Positions 33,385 through 43,836 of a DNA stretch of 64,000 nt are shown here, in pieces (position 1 is the stretch's first letter; every line of letters begins with the position of its first letter). Where the stretch lies: the NCBI GenBank assembly GCA_022432975.1, contig CM039508.1, positions 17,707,330-17,771,329 on the forward strand. The letters run 5' to 3'. The position numbers and the translations under genes are program-made. A model generated the notes under the pieces. It was not told the origin of the DNA. It searched no databases and saw only the letters and a list, made by a program, of their open reading frames with translations. This DNA comes from Begonia masoniana. Its lineage: Eukaryota > Streptophyta > Magnoliopsida > Cucurbitales > Begoniaceae.

Positions 33385-33919
33385 ATAAAACTCTCTCTCT
33401 CTTTCTCTCTCACTTCTTCCCTCCAGAACGCGAGCCCTCCCCTCCCTTGGGATTTTTCTCCTCCATTCTGCCGTCCCCTCTCAACGCCGGCGATCCTCCC
33501 TTTTTTGGTGATTTTCTCTTCCATTTTCTTCAACAACGCAACCCTCTAGGTAAGCTCTACGTGTTAGTAAAGTTAGTAGTTGTTTTTGGAGTGGTTTTGG
33601 TTTATGGTTTGTGAAGGAAATTTAGGGATTTCATTAGAAATCGATAGGATCGCTAGATTATTACTCATTGATGATTTATTGGTTGTTGTTTAGGTAGATC
33701 GAAAGAATTAATGATGTTTAAGGTTAAGTTTTTGTTGTTGGAAGGTTGTTGGAAGCCATTAATGGAGTTTTTAAATTAGTGAGCATAATGTGCTCGACGA
33801 AATGCCCGAATGAAGTGAATAAGAGTTTTAGGAAAATTTGTCTTAGCTCGGGATTTCGTTTAGTTTTAATTTTTATAATATAGAGTCGATACTAATGACG
33901 TATTATGAAACTGCCTTAG

Positions 33920-33967
33920 GTAACCCAAGCTCTCAAAGGACGGTGCTCGGCATAGCTAGGACGCCAG
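33920..33967 (+). other. Candidate LTR exon 2 (48 nt), Tk4 5' copy, donor mutated
   Basis: Acceptor TGCCTTAG, donor ATAAGTGG instead of GTAAGTGG. The exon-3 frame is open through it (NPSSQRTVLGIARTPG across the junction). Confidence 0.5.
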
Positions 33968-34515
33968 ATAAGTGGTGTTAGGTTTCTGGCTTCTAAAGCC
34001 CTACATTATATCGATGTTAGGAATTAAGTGTCGTAATGATGTTTTCACGATTTTTGAATTCTAAAGAGTCGGGTAGACTAGGACGTTTCCTATTAGTTGT
34101 CGATAGGCTCATTTATGTACATCATGAATGATTAGATGATTGGTTGGAGCACTTTCTTCATGCATCATGTCTCCTCCTTTAAGATTTAAAGATATGTTTT
34201 TGCATGCATGTTTTCAACTAAATAAAGTAAAGTAAATAAAGATAAGTAAAGTGGGAGGATGAGTAGGGCACGAGGTGCGTTAATGCAACTCAGGGCAGGA
34301 CAATACGTAATGGCAACTCAGGGCAAGTGTTTGGTCTACAGGGTAGACGTGATGGTGCCGGGCCTACTCATGCCTAAAGATATATAAGTATATGTTATGT
34401 AAAGTGAATAAATGAAAAACGAGCATGTTTTGAAAAATCATGCATTATGTATACACATGTTTTAGTGCACCTCTTTACTAAGCATTAGGCTTAATGTGTT
34501 TATCGTATGATGTAG

Positions 34516-34562
34516 GTGACGATAACGAAGGTGAGGAACCTCCTCCTGATGATCAGGCGTAG
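34516..34562 (+). other. Candidate LTR exon 3 with 14-residue acidic end, Tk4
   Basis: After TATGATGTAG: GT, 14 codons DDNEGEEPPPDDQA, TAG. The 3' LTR has lost this region at the Tk5 insertion. Confidence 0.55.
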
Positions 34563-35169
34563 TTGGTCGATGAGCGGAGCTCGTGGCGACGGGATGTGTT
34601 TTGGCTAGGCAAGAGAATCCGTGGGTGTGCTCCAATAGATTTTGTGGTAAATATGTGTGAATTAGATTGATATTGGATGGGGTGATAAATTCTATGAGGT
34701 TTATAGGAGTTGATATTTGGAAATGGTATAATGGATGTAGGCTTGAAATAGTGTTGTTTAGAATGACTTAAAAGACGTGTTTGTTTTGATGATATTTTAG
34801 GAAGTTCCGTTTTTAAGTTTTATATTGTGTTGAGAATTATGTTGGATTTATATAATGATTTAGGTATTTCGAACTGCAAGGATATGCTCGGGTTTTAGAG
34901 CGATCCATGCAGTTTGTTCTCACAAATTTTAAACACGTGTCCGGGTATGTGTTCGATTCGGGATCTTCGGGAGTATGAAGAATTATGTGTTAAATGATGG
35001 GTGGAATGATTTTTGGAAGATTTAGGGTGACGGGTAAGAGTTTGGAGGAAAAAAATTTAGTTAAGGCTAAGGAAAAAGGGGAGGGGCGCGCGCAGGCCAG
35101 GCGTTGGTGGGCGCTGGCCGGGCGTGGCGCGCGCGCGCAGCGTGCGCGCTGGGTGCGCCCAGAATGTGG

Positions 35170-35350
35170 CCCACGAGATCGATCGTGACCGAGGCGCGAT
35201 CGATCGTGGTTTTGGGTAAATTTTAGTCAGGAAACCCGAGCCAGTCGGATCGATCGGGCTTGTAGTGCGATCGATCGTGGTTTTGGGAAAATTTTAGTCG
35301 GGAAACCCGAGCCGGCCCGATCGATCGTGCTTGTAGGGCGATCGATCGCG
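35170..35350. repeat. GATCGATCG palindrome repeats in Tk4 LTR
   Basis: Two copies of a roughly 72-bp unit containing GCGATCGATCGTGGTTTTGG and GGGAAACCCGAGCC. The 3' LTR has the same block at about 54460-54650 with point changes in the palindromes. Confidence 0.85.
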
Positions 35351-35803
35351 TTGGCGTGCGCGCTGAGCGTGCGCGTTGCGTGTGCTGCGCGCGCCGTGTG
35401 CTGCACGCGCACTGTAAGGCACCCATGTGCGTTTTTTTTTTATATTTGACTTTTCAAAACCTGTTTTGACCCGACCTTTTACGATACCTTTTAAATATAA
35501 TTACGGGCGATTCCTACGTATTTTAAAGAATTTTAAGAGCCTAAAAACCAAGTCGACGTTTTCCGAAAAATAATTTTTACCTCGTTTTAATGTTTTTAAA
35601 GTTGACGACTCTTATGCCCGTCATATTTAAGTTAAAGTTAGTCTAATTAGGGTTGATCGAAGCGGGTCATTTGTCTAGGTCCGTTTTATTTTAGAGCGTT
35701 GAGTAAAAAGAAAAATTTTACGTGAAAGTACGATGGTCTAAAGTTAAGAGTACGTCATGGTTATGTCGTGGCGGCCTTGATCGGGTTGGGGTCGTCACAA
35801 TTA

Positions 35804-35816
35804 TGGTATCAGAGCG
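35804..35816 (+). other. Tk4 primer-binding site
   Basis: TGGTATCAGAGCG, an exact 12-base match to the initiator tRNA-Met site, four bases after the LTR. Confidence 0.93.
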
Positions 35817-35887
35817 ACCGAGTTTTAAAAGCGATTCTGAGGGTTGCCTGCCAAAACACACCGCCGCACGGGAACTATCCATCAACT

Positions 35888-35952
35888 GTAAGTGTTTAAG
35901 TTTAAGCATGATTCCTAGATATTTATATTGTTTTATTGTCTAATGTGCCTAG
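35888..35952 (+). other. Candidate leader intron, Tk4
   Basis: Donor CAACT/GTAAGTG and acceptor TGTGCCTAG/GAAAGAG, 65 nt, ending 10 bases before the ATG at 35963. Confidence 0.5.
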
Positions 35953-35962
35953 GAAAGAGAAA

Positions 35963-38900
35963 ATGCCGAGAGCACCCAGACAAGACGATGAGATCCCAAA
36001 CAGCCAACTAATGGAAAAAGTGCGTCAACAGTCTGAGCAAATAGGAATCTTACTCAATAGGGATGGAAACGGTGGTGGACAGGGTAGTAATTTCCGTGAA
36101 CTAAGTGGAGAGAGGTTCAGGCGGCTTAGGCTCCCAACCTTCGACGGACAGTCCTCGGATCCCACTAGTGCTGAAGAGTGGATCCGTAAAATTGAAAGCA
36201 TGTTTACTTATGCGAAAGTAGAGGAAGCGGACAAGGTAACGTGTGCGGTGTTCAACCTAGAGAAGGATGCTGTGTTTTGGTGGGATTCAGTGATGGTCAC
36301 TACGGATGTGGGGGTTATGACATGGCAGAGGTTCAAAACAATATTTTACAACAAGTATTTCAACCGTGCCCTTTGGGCCAACAAGAGGGCCGAGTTTTCT
36401 CAGCTACGCCAGACGGGATCTGTGGCTGAGTACGTGCGTAGGTTTGAGTCATTGTCCAGATACACAGGTATGATGGTTAGAAATGAGGAAAATAAAATAT
36501 ACCAGTTTGTTCAAGGTTTGAAATTGGAGATCTTGAAAGGGGTGAAGACGGCAGAAGTTGAAGATATGCCGTATCATCGAGTTGTAGCCAAGGCCCTTGA
36601 GCTTGATGACATTGAAATGAAACTGCAGCGGCAGAGAGAAGTGTCGAGGAGGTTTATTAGAGAAGTACAGCCACAACAGAACAGAGGTTGGCAGCCACAA
36701 CCACAACGTGGTGTCAAACGGGTGAATGAGACGCCTAGAGCTCAAGACAAGGGCAAACGCCCACAAGGGGCACCACCGGCTCCTTTGTGCACGATCTGTC
36801 GAAAATATCATCCGGGCGACTGTAAGTTGTATACGGGCCGATGCTTCAGGTGTGATAAGGTGGGGCATAAGGCCGTAGATTGTCCAGGTTCGGCCAAGAA
36901 ACCCCCAGGCGGTCCTTCTAGGATCTTTGCTCTTGTTGAAGATGAAGAAGCTGCACAGCCATCAGTAGTTACAGGTATTGTTTTGGTTTGTGGATATGCG
37001 GCTCACGTTTTAATTGACACGGTGGCAACCCATTCATTTATAGCACAGTATTATGTATCTAAGTGGAAACTACATTCCACCCCAGCTGATCGTAGTTATA
37101 GTGTCATGTTGCCCTCCGAGGAGCTTTTACATTCCGACCAAGCAATATAGGGAGAGGTTATATCTATTGGTGGTCGGCAGCTTTATGCAAACCTGATCAT
37201 TATAAGTATGAAGGGGTATGATGTAATATTGGGCATGGATTGGTTGTTTAGGCACTATGCCACAATCAATTGCAGGTTGGGATTAGTAGAGTTTAGACCT
37301 CCGTTCGGGGAGGGTTATTTCTTTCGAGCGACCCTCTGTTCGAATAAGATGCCTCTAGTAACGTCGATGTGCGCCCTGTACTCGATAAAGCCTAGATGTT
37401 TCAGTTTTATGGTGAGCATCGTAGATGTAAGCATGCAAGATGAATCAAAGTCATGTGACATTCTGGCAGTTGAAAGCCTTAAGGAAGTATACTTAGATGA
37501 GTTGCCTAGCTTGCCTGTGAAGGCCCCATACTCGATGAAGCATGGATGTTTTGGGTTCATAGTAAGTGTAGAGGAAGTGAGCATGCAAAATGAGTTGAAA
37601 TTGTGTGATATTCCGGTAGTTAAGGATTTTTCAGAAGTGTTTCTGGACGAGTTTCCCGGCTTGCCTCAAAATCGGGAAATAGAGTTCACTATTGAGATTA
37701 TTCCTGGTTCGGCGCCAGTGTCTAAGAATCCTTATAGAATGGCACCGGTTGAACTGAAGGAGTTGTACGTCCAGCTGAAAGAGCTAACAGACAAGGGTTT
37801 TGTACGGCTGAGCGTTTCTCCTTGGGGCGCTCCGGTCTTGTTTGTGAAGAAGAAGGATGGTTCCTTAAGAATGTGCATGGATTACCGAGAGTTTAATAAA
37901 TTAACCATCAGAAATAAGTATCCACTACCGAAGATTGATGACCTGTTTGACCAATTGCAAGGGGCTAGTGTGTTCTCAAAGATTGATTTACGGTCAGGGT
38001 ACCACCAATTGAAGATTAAGGCTGAGGATATACCAAAGACCGCTTTTAGAACACATTACGAGCACTATGAATTTAGGGTTATGTCCTTCGGTTTGACGAA
38101 TGCCCCGGCAGCTTTTATGGATCTTATGAACAGAGTGTTTCGGGAGTTTCTGTATAAGTTTGTGATAGTGTTCATAGATGACATTCTAATATATTCCCAA
38201 AATGACGAAGAACACGCGAAGCACTTAAGGGCCGTTTTGGATACGTTGAAGCGGCACCAATTGTATGCTAAGTTTTCCAAGTGCGGATTTTGGCTGAATC
38301 AGGTGAACTTCTTAGGCCACGTGATTTCGAAAGAAGGAGTTTCAGTAGAACCAGCTAAGGTTCAAGCCGTGAAGGAGTGGCCTCAGCCGAGGAATGCGAG
38401 TGAAGTGTGAAGTTTTATAGGCCTGGCTGGGTATTATCGGAAGTTTATTGAAGGGTTTTTAATCATAGCCAAACCCCTGACGAGCTTAACAAAGAAGGAA
38501 GTTAAATACGAGTGGTCTAAGGCATGTGAAGAAAGTTTTCAGACCTTGAAGCAAAAGTTGACCACAGCGCCATTGTTGATTCTGCCCTTGGAGAATGGAA
38601 TATTCAGTATCTATTGTAACGCCTCCAAAGTAGGATTGGGATGCGTATTGATGCAGGACGGAAAGGTGATTGCCTATGCCTCTAGACAGTTAAAGACTTA
38701 TGAACAGAACTATCCGACGCATGACTTAGAATTGGCAGCGGTGGTATTTGCGTTAAAGATATGGAGGCACTATCTTTACGGTCAAAAGTGTGAAATGTTT
38801 TCAGACCATAAGAGTTTAAAGTATCTTTTTACGCAGAAAGATTTAAACATGAGGCAAAGGAGATGGTTGGAATTTGTGAAGGATTACGATTTTGAAATCA

Positions 38901-40527
38901 AATACCATCCGGGAAAGGTGAATACGGTGGCAGATGCATTGAGTAGGATGCCTAAGACCAAGGAGTCAGTCGTTTACTGTATGCCAGCTTCATTGAGAAA
39001 GGAGATTCAGAGGTATGAACTTGAAGTAGTTTCAGAGCTTTCGGCCCTACTTGCTGACTTGACCATACGACCTACTCTTTTGGACAAAATTAAGGAGGCT
39101 CAACAGATGGACTCGGAAGAAAAGGAAGCAATTTTGACCAAGTTGACCGATGCATCTTCTGATTTTAGTTATTCGGAGGATAGCGTTATAAAGTTTCGGG
39201 ACCGTTGGTATGTTTCGAAGGATGAAGAGTTGAGGAAGTTGATTTTTGCAGAGGCTCATTCATCATCGTTTTCAGTGTATCCGGGTAACACCAAGATGTA
39301 CTGAGATCTTAAAGTGCTTTATTGGTGGCCGAATATGAAACGTGATGTGGCCAGTTATGTACAGTCCTGCCTTGTCGCCAACAAGTTAAGGCAGAACACC
39401 AGAGGCCAGGTGGAATGTTACAACCTTTACCGATTCCTGAGTGAAAGTGGGATCATATTGCAATGGACTTCATAGTTGGATTACCGAGGACAATAAAAGG
39501 GCATGACAGTATATGGGTCGTAATTGATAGATTGACGAAGACAGCTCATTTCCTTCCAGTAAAGATGACTTACACGATGAATCAGTTTGCAGAGCTATAT
39601 GTCCAGGAGATTATAAGGTTGCACGGGGTTCCTATATCGATCGTTTCGGACCGGGATCCCAGATTTACTTCGAGGTTCTGGAAAAGTTTACAAAGCGCTA
39701 TGGGTACTAAGTTAACTTTTAGCACGGCTTTCCACCCACAAACTGACGGGCAATCTGAAAGGACGATTCAGATACTTGAGGATATGCTGAGAGCGTGCGT
39801 GCTAGAGTTTCAAGCCTCATGGAGCCGGTATTTACCATTGGTTGAATTTGCATATAATAACAGTTATCAGTCCACGATTGGTATGGCTCCGTACGAAGCA
39901 CTTTATGGCAGAAAGTGTAGGTCGCCACTGTATTGGGATGAAGTGGGCAAAGCTAAGTTGATTGGACCAGAAATATTACAACAACTATCTGAGAAGGTTG
40001 CTCTTATCAAGAAAAGAATGGAAATTGTGCAGAGTCGCCAAAAGAGCTATGCCGATCGAAGAAGACGAAATTTGGAGTTTGTAATTGGTGATGAGGTGTT
40101 TTTGAAAGTTTCACCGTTCAAAGGCGTGGTTCGCTTTGGTAAGAGAGGGAAGTTGAATCCACGGTTTGTTAGACCTTTCCCGATTACAGAAAAGATTGTA
40201 GCTACAGTGTACAAGCTTCAGTTGCCAATGTATATGGAGGGTGTACATAATGCCTTCCACGTGTTGATGTTGAGGAAATGTGTACGAGATCCAACGCACG
40301 TGGTAGAACCGATTAGTCTTGAGTTACAGCCAACCTTAACTTACGAAGAGAGGCCAGTGCAAATAATGAAGTACGCTGTGAAAGTTTTACGCAATAAGTC
40401 AATCCCACTGGTTAAGGTGTTATGGAGGAACCAAAACATAGAGGAGGCGACGCGGGAGCGCCAACAGGAAATGATGGACAAATATCCAGAGTTGTTCAGG
40501 TACGAAATTTTGGGGGCAAAATTCTAA
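35963..40527 (+). pseudogene. Tk4 Gag-Pol polyprotein, disrupted
   Basis: The ATG at 35963 is taken as the start because it follows the leader acceptor; an in-frame TTG at 35936 would lie in the intron. Order: Gag core (FDGQSSDPTSAEEWI, FWWDSV, SVAEYVRRFESL); CCHC knuckle CFRCDKVGHKAVDC (near 36845); protease with DTG changed to D-T-V (37016-37024); an in-frame 150-bp duplicated linker; RT with FIDDIL (38171); RNase H with the first aspartate codon now AAC (38618); integrase, its zinc histidine changed to tyrosine (39278); core MDFIVGLPR (39463); Tekay-type chromodomain-like tail. Stops at 37148, 38408, 39302 and 39442, and one missing base near 39374. It is less decayed than Tk1. Confidence 0.95.
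37379..37678 (+). repeat. 150-bp tandem duplication in the Tk4 protease-RT linker
   Basis: Both halves start TACTCGAT.AAGC and encode YS.K..CF.F.VS...VSMQ, then a DELP.LP or DEFPGLP end, the proline-rich motif that precedes RT. The copies have diverged at many sites and stay in frame. The other elements here have a single copy. Confidence 0.85.
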
Positions 40528-40814
40528 ATAAGGAGGGAAGGATGTAACGCCCAGGAATTTCAGTTGTGGGTTTCGGGTTATAGATTTCCGAGTCTTAAAT
40601 TTTAAGCCCTAAAGAACTTTAATTCGTACAATTAGTAAATTAGGCCCGTTTTGCAAACAGAAAGTGTCATTGGAACCCTAGGAATAAATTGGAATATTTT
40701 GGGGAAATAAGAAATTAAGGAGGAACCAAATTAATAGAAGAAATAACAATTAGAGCTAAGAAATAAACTTAGGGCATTTAGGTAATTTTGGAAGTCAAAA
40801 TAATTATAAAACAT

Positions 40815-40818
<4 letters not shown>

Positions 40819-40862
<44 letters not shown>
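40819..40862. repeat. (CT)n microsatellite
   Basis: About 42 bases of CT repeat in exon 1 of the Tk4 3' LTR. The 5' LTR has a shorter, interrupted run at 33389-33412, so it expanded after insertion. Confidence 0.95.
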
Positions 40863-40864
<2 letters not shown>

Positions 40865-41384
40865 TCTTCCCTCAAGAACGCGAGCCCTCCCCTCCCTTGG
40901 GATTTTTCTCCTCCATTCCGCCGTCCTCTCTCAACGCCTAGCGATCCTCCCTTTTCCGGCAATTTTCTCTTCCATTTTCTTCAACAACGCAACCCTCTAG
41001 GTAAGCTCTACGTGTTAGTCAAGTTAGTAGTTGTTTTTGGAGTGGTTTTGGTTTAGGGTTTGTGAAGGAAATTTAGGGATTTCGTTAGAAATCGATAGGA
41101 TCGCTAGATTATTACTCATTGATGATTTATTGGTTGTTGTTTAGGTAGATCGAAAGAATTAATGATGTTTGGTAGTTGATGTTTAAGGTTAAGTTTTGGT
41201 TGTTAGAAGGTTGTTGGAAGCCATTAATGGAGTTTTTGAATTAGTGAGCATAATGTGCTCGACGAAATGCCAGAATGAAGTGAATAAGAGTTTTAGGAAA
41301 ATTTGTCTTAGCTCGGGGTTTCGTTTAGTTTTAATTTTTATAATATAGAGTCGATACTAATGACGTATTATGAAAATGCCTTAG

Positions 41385-41432
41385 GTAACCCAAGCTCTCA
41401 AAGGACGGTGCTCGACATAGCTAGGACTCCAG
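41385..41432 (+). other. Candidate LTR exon 2 (48 nt), Tk4 3' copy
   Basis: Flanked by TGCCTTAG and GTAAGTGG, open in the exon-3 frame. It serves as the intact reference for the mutated donor in the 5' LTR. Confidence 0.5.
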
Positions 41433-41913
41433 GTAAGTGGTGTTAGGTTTCCGGCTTCTAAAGCCCTACATTATATCGATGTTAGGAATTAAGTGTCGTA
41501 ATGATGTTTTCACGATTTTTGGGTTCTAAAGAGTCGGGTAGACTAGGACGTTTCCTATTAGTGGTTGATAGGCTCGTTTATGTACATCATGAATGTTTAG
41601 ATGATTGGTTGGAGCACTTTCTTCATGCATTATGTCTCCTCCTTTAAGATTTAAAGATATGTTTTTGCATGCATGTTTTTAAGTAAATAAAGTAAAGTAA
41701 ATAAAGATAAGTAAAGTTGGAGGATAGTAGGGCACGAGGTGCGTTAATGGCAACTCAGGGCACGACAATACGTAATGGCAACTCAGGGCAAGTGTTTGGT
41801 CTACAGGGTAGACGTGATGGTGCCGTGCCTACTCATGCCTAAAGATATATAAGTATATGTTATGTAAAGTGAATAAATGAAAAACGAACATGTTTTGAAA
41901 AATCATGCATTAT

Positions 41914-43650
41914 TGTAACAAACAAAATATCCCACCGACGTTTGACAGAATTCAATTGGAGTAGGAAAGAATCAAACACAAAATTTAATTTCTCAACTAA
42001 TTCAACTACGATCTAACCAACATTTAAAGAAATGTAGGGATATTTTTCCCTTTTAAAATGATTAACTCAGTGAAGGAAAATCACACCGAAACCAAAATTC
42101 CCTCTCTCGTTTTGAAACCAAAAAGCTTACCTCGTCGGAAAATAGCAACCCAAGTTCCGGCGAAGCTCTTTCTCTCGGCCGAGCTTCGTTTCTCGACAGC
42201 GAGAAACATTTCGAGCAAACGCCATATCTCTGACGAAAATCCCCTCGGCCGAGCATCCTTCCAGCAAACTCCTCTCCGGCGAAACCTTCCTCGGCCGAAT
42301 CTTTTCTCCGATTTCGCTCGGCGTTTGGCGCTCCCTCGGCCACGCTCTCTCCCTCTCTGGTTCTGCTCACCGTTCGACATCACAGAGAGAGAAGCTCTCT
42401 CTCTGCTCTCTGCCCTCGTGAAGAACAAGAACAGGAGTGTGGGTTCAGTTTTTATTTTAAAACTGAACCGGTTCTTTTCAGCCGAACCAAACCGAACCAG
42501 CTTGACCCGAACCCTGACACTGTTCATCCAACCGAACCGAACCGGTACTGTTCATTTGACCGGCACTATTCACCGAACCGACCCGGACCAGTACTGTTCA
42601 TCCGAACCGAACCGACCCGAATTTGACCCGACTCTAATATCGACCCAATTCGACCCGCGATCACACGTAAGAAAATTCTGCCCCAAACTCTGTCAAATTG
42701 AATTTATTTAAATAGGAATTTAATACCAAGATTTGAATTAAACAGGATATTATTGAAATATTCGATATTGGAAAAATCCCTATAAACCCTAAACGCTCGG
42801 AATCCAGGTAAGTGAAATACAAGTTTTGGCTACGGCCCTACATCCCCATATTATTTTATAATTATTTTCTGTCACACATTTTCAATGATTGAGCACGTAT
42901 GTTAGAATATCGACATAGAATAGTTTAAAAGATAAAATGAATAGGTTATTTGCATGTGTATGAAAAAGTAAAAGAAATGCGATAGCAAAAGCCTGAACGA
43001 CAGTGAGGTGGTGAGCTTGAGCGTATGTTTTAACATGATAGTAAAAGCCTGAACGACAGTGAGATGGTGAGCTTGATCGTTAAAATTAAAAGTAAAAGAT
43101 GACGAAGCCTGAACGACAATGAGATGGCTAAGTCTTAACAGGATTCAGTAAAAGTAAAAGTAAAAGTTTTGCACGTATTTCTACTTACTGAATTTTTCTC
43201 ACCTTTTTGTTTTAAACTTGTGATGTAGGTGAGTTTTTGTCTGAGGAAGAAATTGCTGCAATTGAGAACCCTCCAGTGGCAAGCGAGCATACAGATGAAG
43301 AACGTGTTGATGATTTCGAGGGAATGATTTAAATTAAGTATGCTTAAATTTTCAAACGATATTAATGTGTTATTTCCGTTTAAGACTTTAATTATTACTT
43401 TGAACTTTATTATTATTTAAAGTTTCATAAATTGTGTTAATTATGCAATGGTTTTAATATTTTGATAAGTTTATTGTTTCAAGATTTTGATAAATTTATT
43501 ACAAAGCTTTCGCGAATTTAAAGTTTTCAAATTAATATTTAAGTTTTCAAATCTATGATTTAGCGCTCGATTTCAAATCAAATTGGGAAAAATTCTAGGG
43601 TTTAAAAATTAGGGTTTCAAATTTGGGGATTTTAAAATTGGGGCATTACA
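41914..43650 (+). mobile_element. Tk5 5' LTR (1737 bp)
   Basis: TGTAACAAACAAAATATCCC to GGGGCATTACA. A transcribed-looking CT/GAACCG-rich leader has a donor CACAC/GTAAG (42666), then an exon ending at TCCAG/GTAAGTG (42807/42808), ACGGCCCTACATCCC, and three copies of a CCTGAACGACA.TGAGATGG block (42990-43135). GTGATGTAG precedes exon 3 at 43229. The 102-148-codon frames on both strands near 42060-42700 lie in this leader and are not supported as genes. Confidence 0.94.
43229..43332 (+). other. Candidate LTR exon 3 with 33-residue acidic end, Tk5 5' copy
   Basis: After TGTGATGTAG: GT, then 33 codons starting EFLSEEEIAAIENPP and ending DDFEGMI, then TAA. It is longer than the 14-codon form of other families but also acidic, proline-containing and in the same phase. 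Confidence 0.5.
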
Positions 43651-43653
43651 ATT

Positions 43654-43666
43654 TGGTATCAAAGCG
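43654..43666 (+). other. Tk5 primer-binding site
   Basis: TGGTATCAAAGCG, three bases after the LTR. Confidence 0.92.
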
Positions 43667-43739
43667 CCCAAGGTTTATAAAACGATTCTGTAGACTACTC
43701 TGTATGCTCACGTGCACCTAGAAGATTGTCAAACATCAA

Positions 43740-43833
43740 GTAAGTCGGTATTAAAATTTTATATTTTTATAAAAGTATGTTAGAAATATTTTGACAATAT
43801 AGATTTTCTTAAAATGAAATCATTGTGATGTAG
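43740..43833 (+). other. Candidate leader intron, Tk5
   Basis: Donor CATCAA/GTAAGTC and acceptor TTGTGATGTAG/ACT, 94 nt, three bases before the gag ATG at 43837. Confidence 0.5.
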
Positions 43834-43836
43834 ACT

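Larger units (their letters stand above)
33115..35799 (+). mobile_element. Tk4 5' LTR (2685 bp)
   Basis: TGTAACGCCCAGG to GTCGTCACA. Modules: TATAAAAC (33377); CT-rich exon 1 to donor CCTCTAG/GTAAGC (33550); exon 2 at 33920-33967, whose donor is mutated to ATAAGT here but is GTAAGT in the 3' LTR; AAAGCCCTACATTAT; repeats with GGCAACTCAGGGCA (34280-34330); TTTACTAAGCATTAGGCTTA and TATGATGTAG before exon 3 at 34516; GATCGATCG palindromes and a GCGCGC-rich block at 35080-35410. Confidence 0.94.
40543..41913 (+). mobile_element. Tk4 3' LTR, left part
   Basis: TGTAACGCCCAGG start after the purine tract. It matches the 5' LTR to GCATTAT at 41913, where Tk5 begins. It includes TATAAAAC (40805), exon 1 and an intact exon 2 (41385-41432) with a good donor AG/GTAAGTGG. 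Confidence 0.94.

Noticed and set aside
34994..35426. GCGCGC-rich patch considered as a CpG-island promoter
   Set aside because: It lies inside the Tk4 LTR and recurs in the 3' LTR; it is part of the palindrome block, with no adjacent gene.
42058..42711. 217-codon frame and overlapping minus-strand frames in the Tk5 5' LTR
   Set aside because: They lie in the CT/GAACCG-rich LTR leader; the 3' LTR copy breaks the frame differently (158 codons), so no coding constraint is visible.
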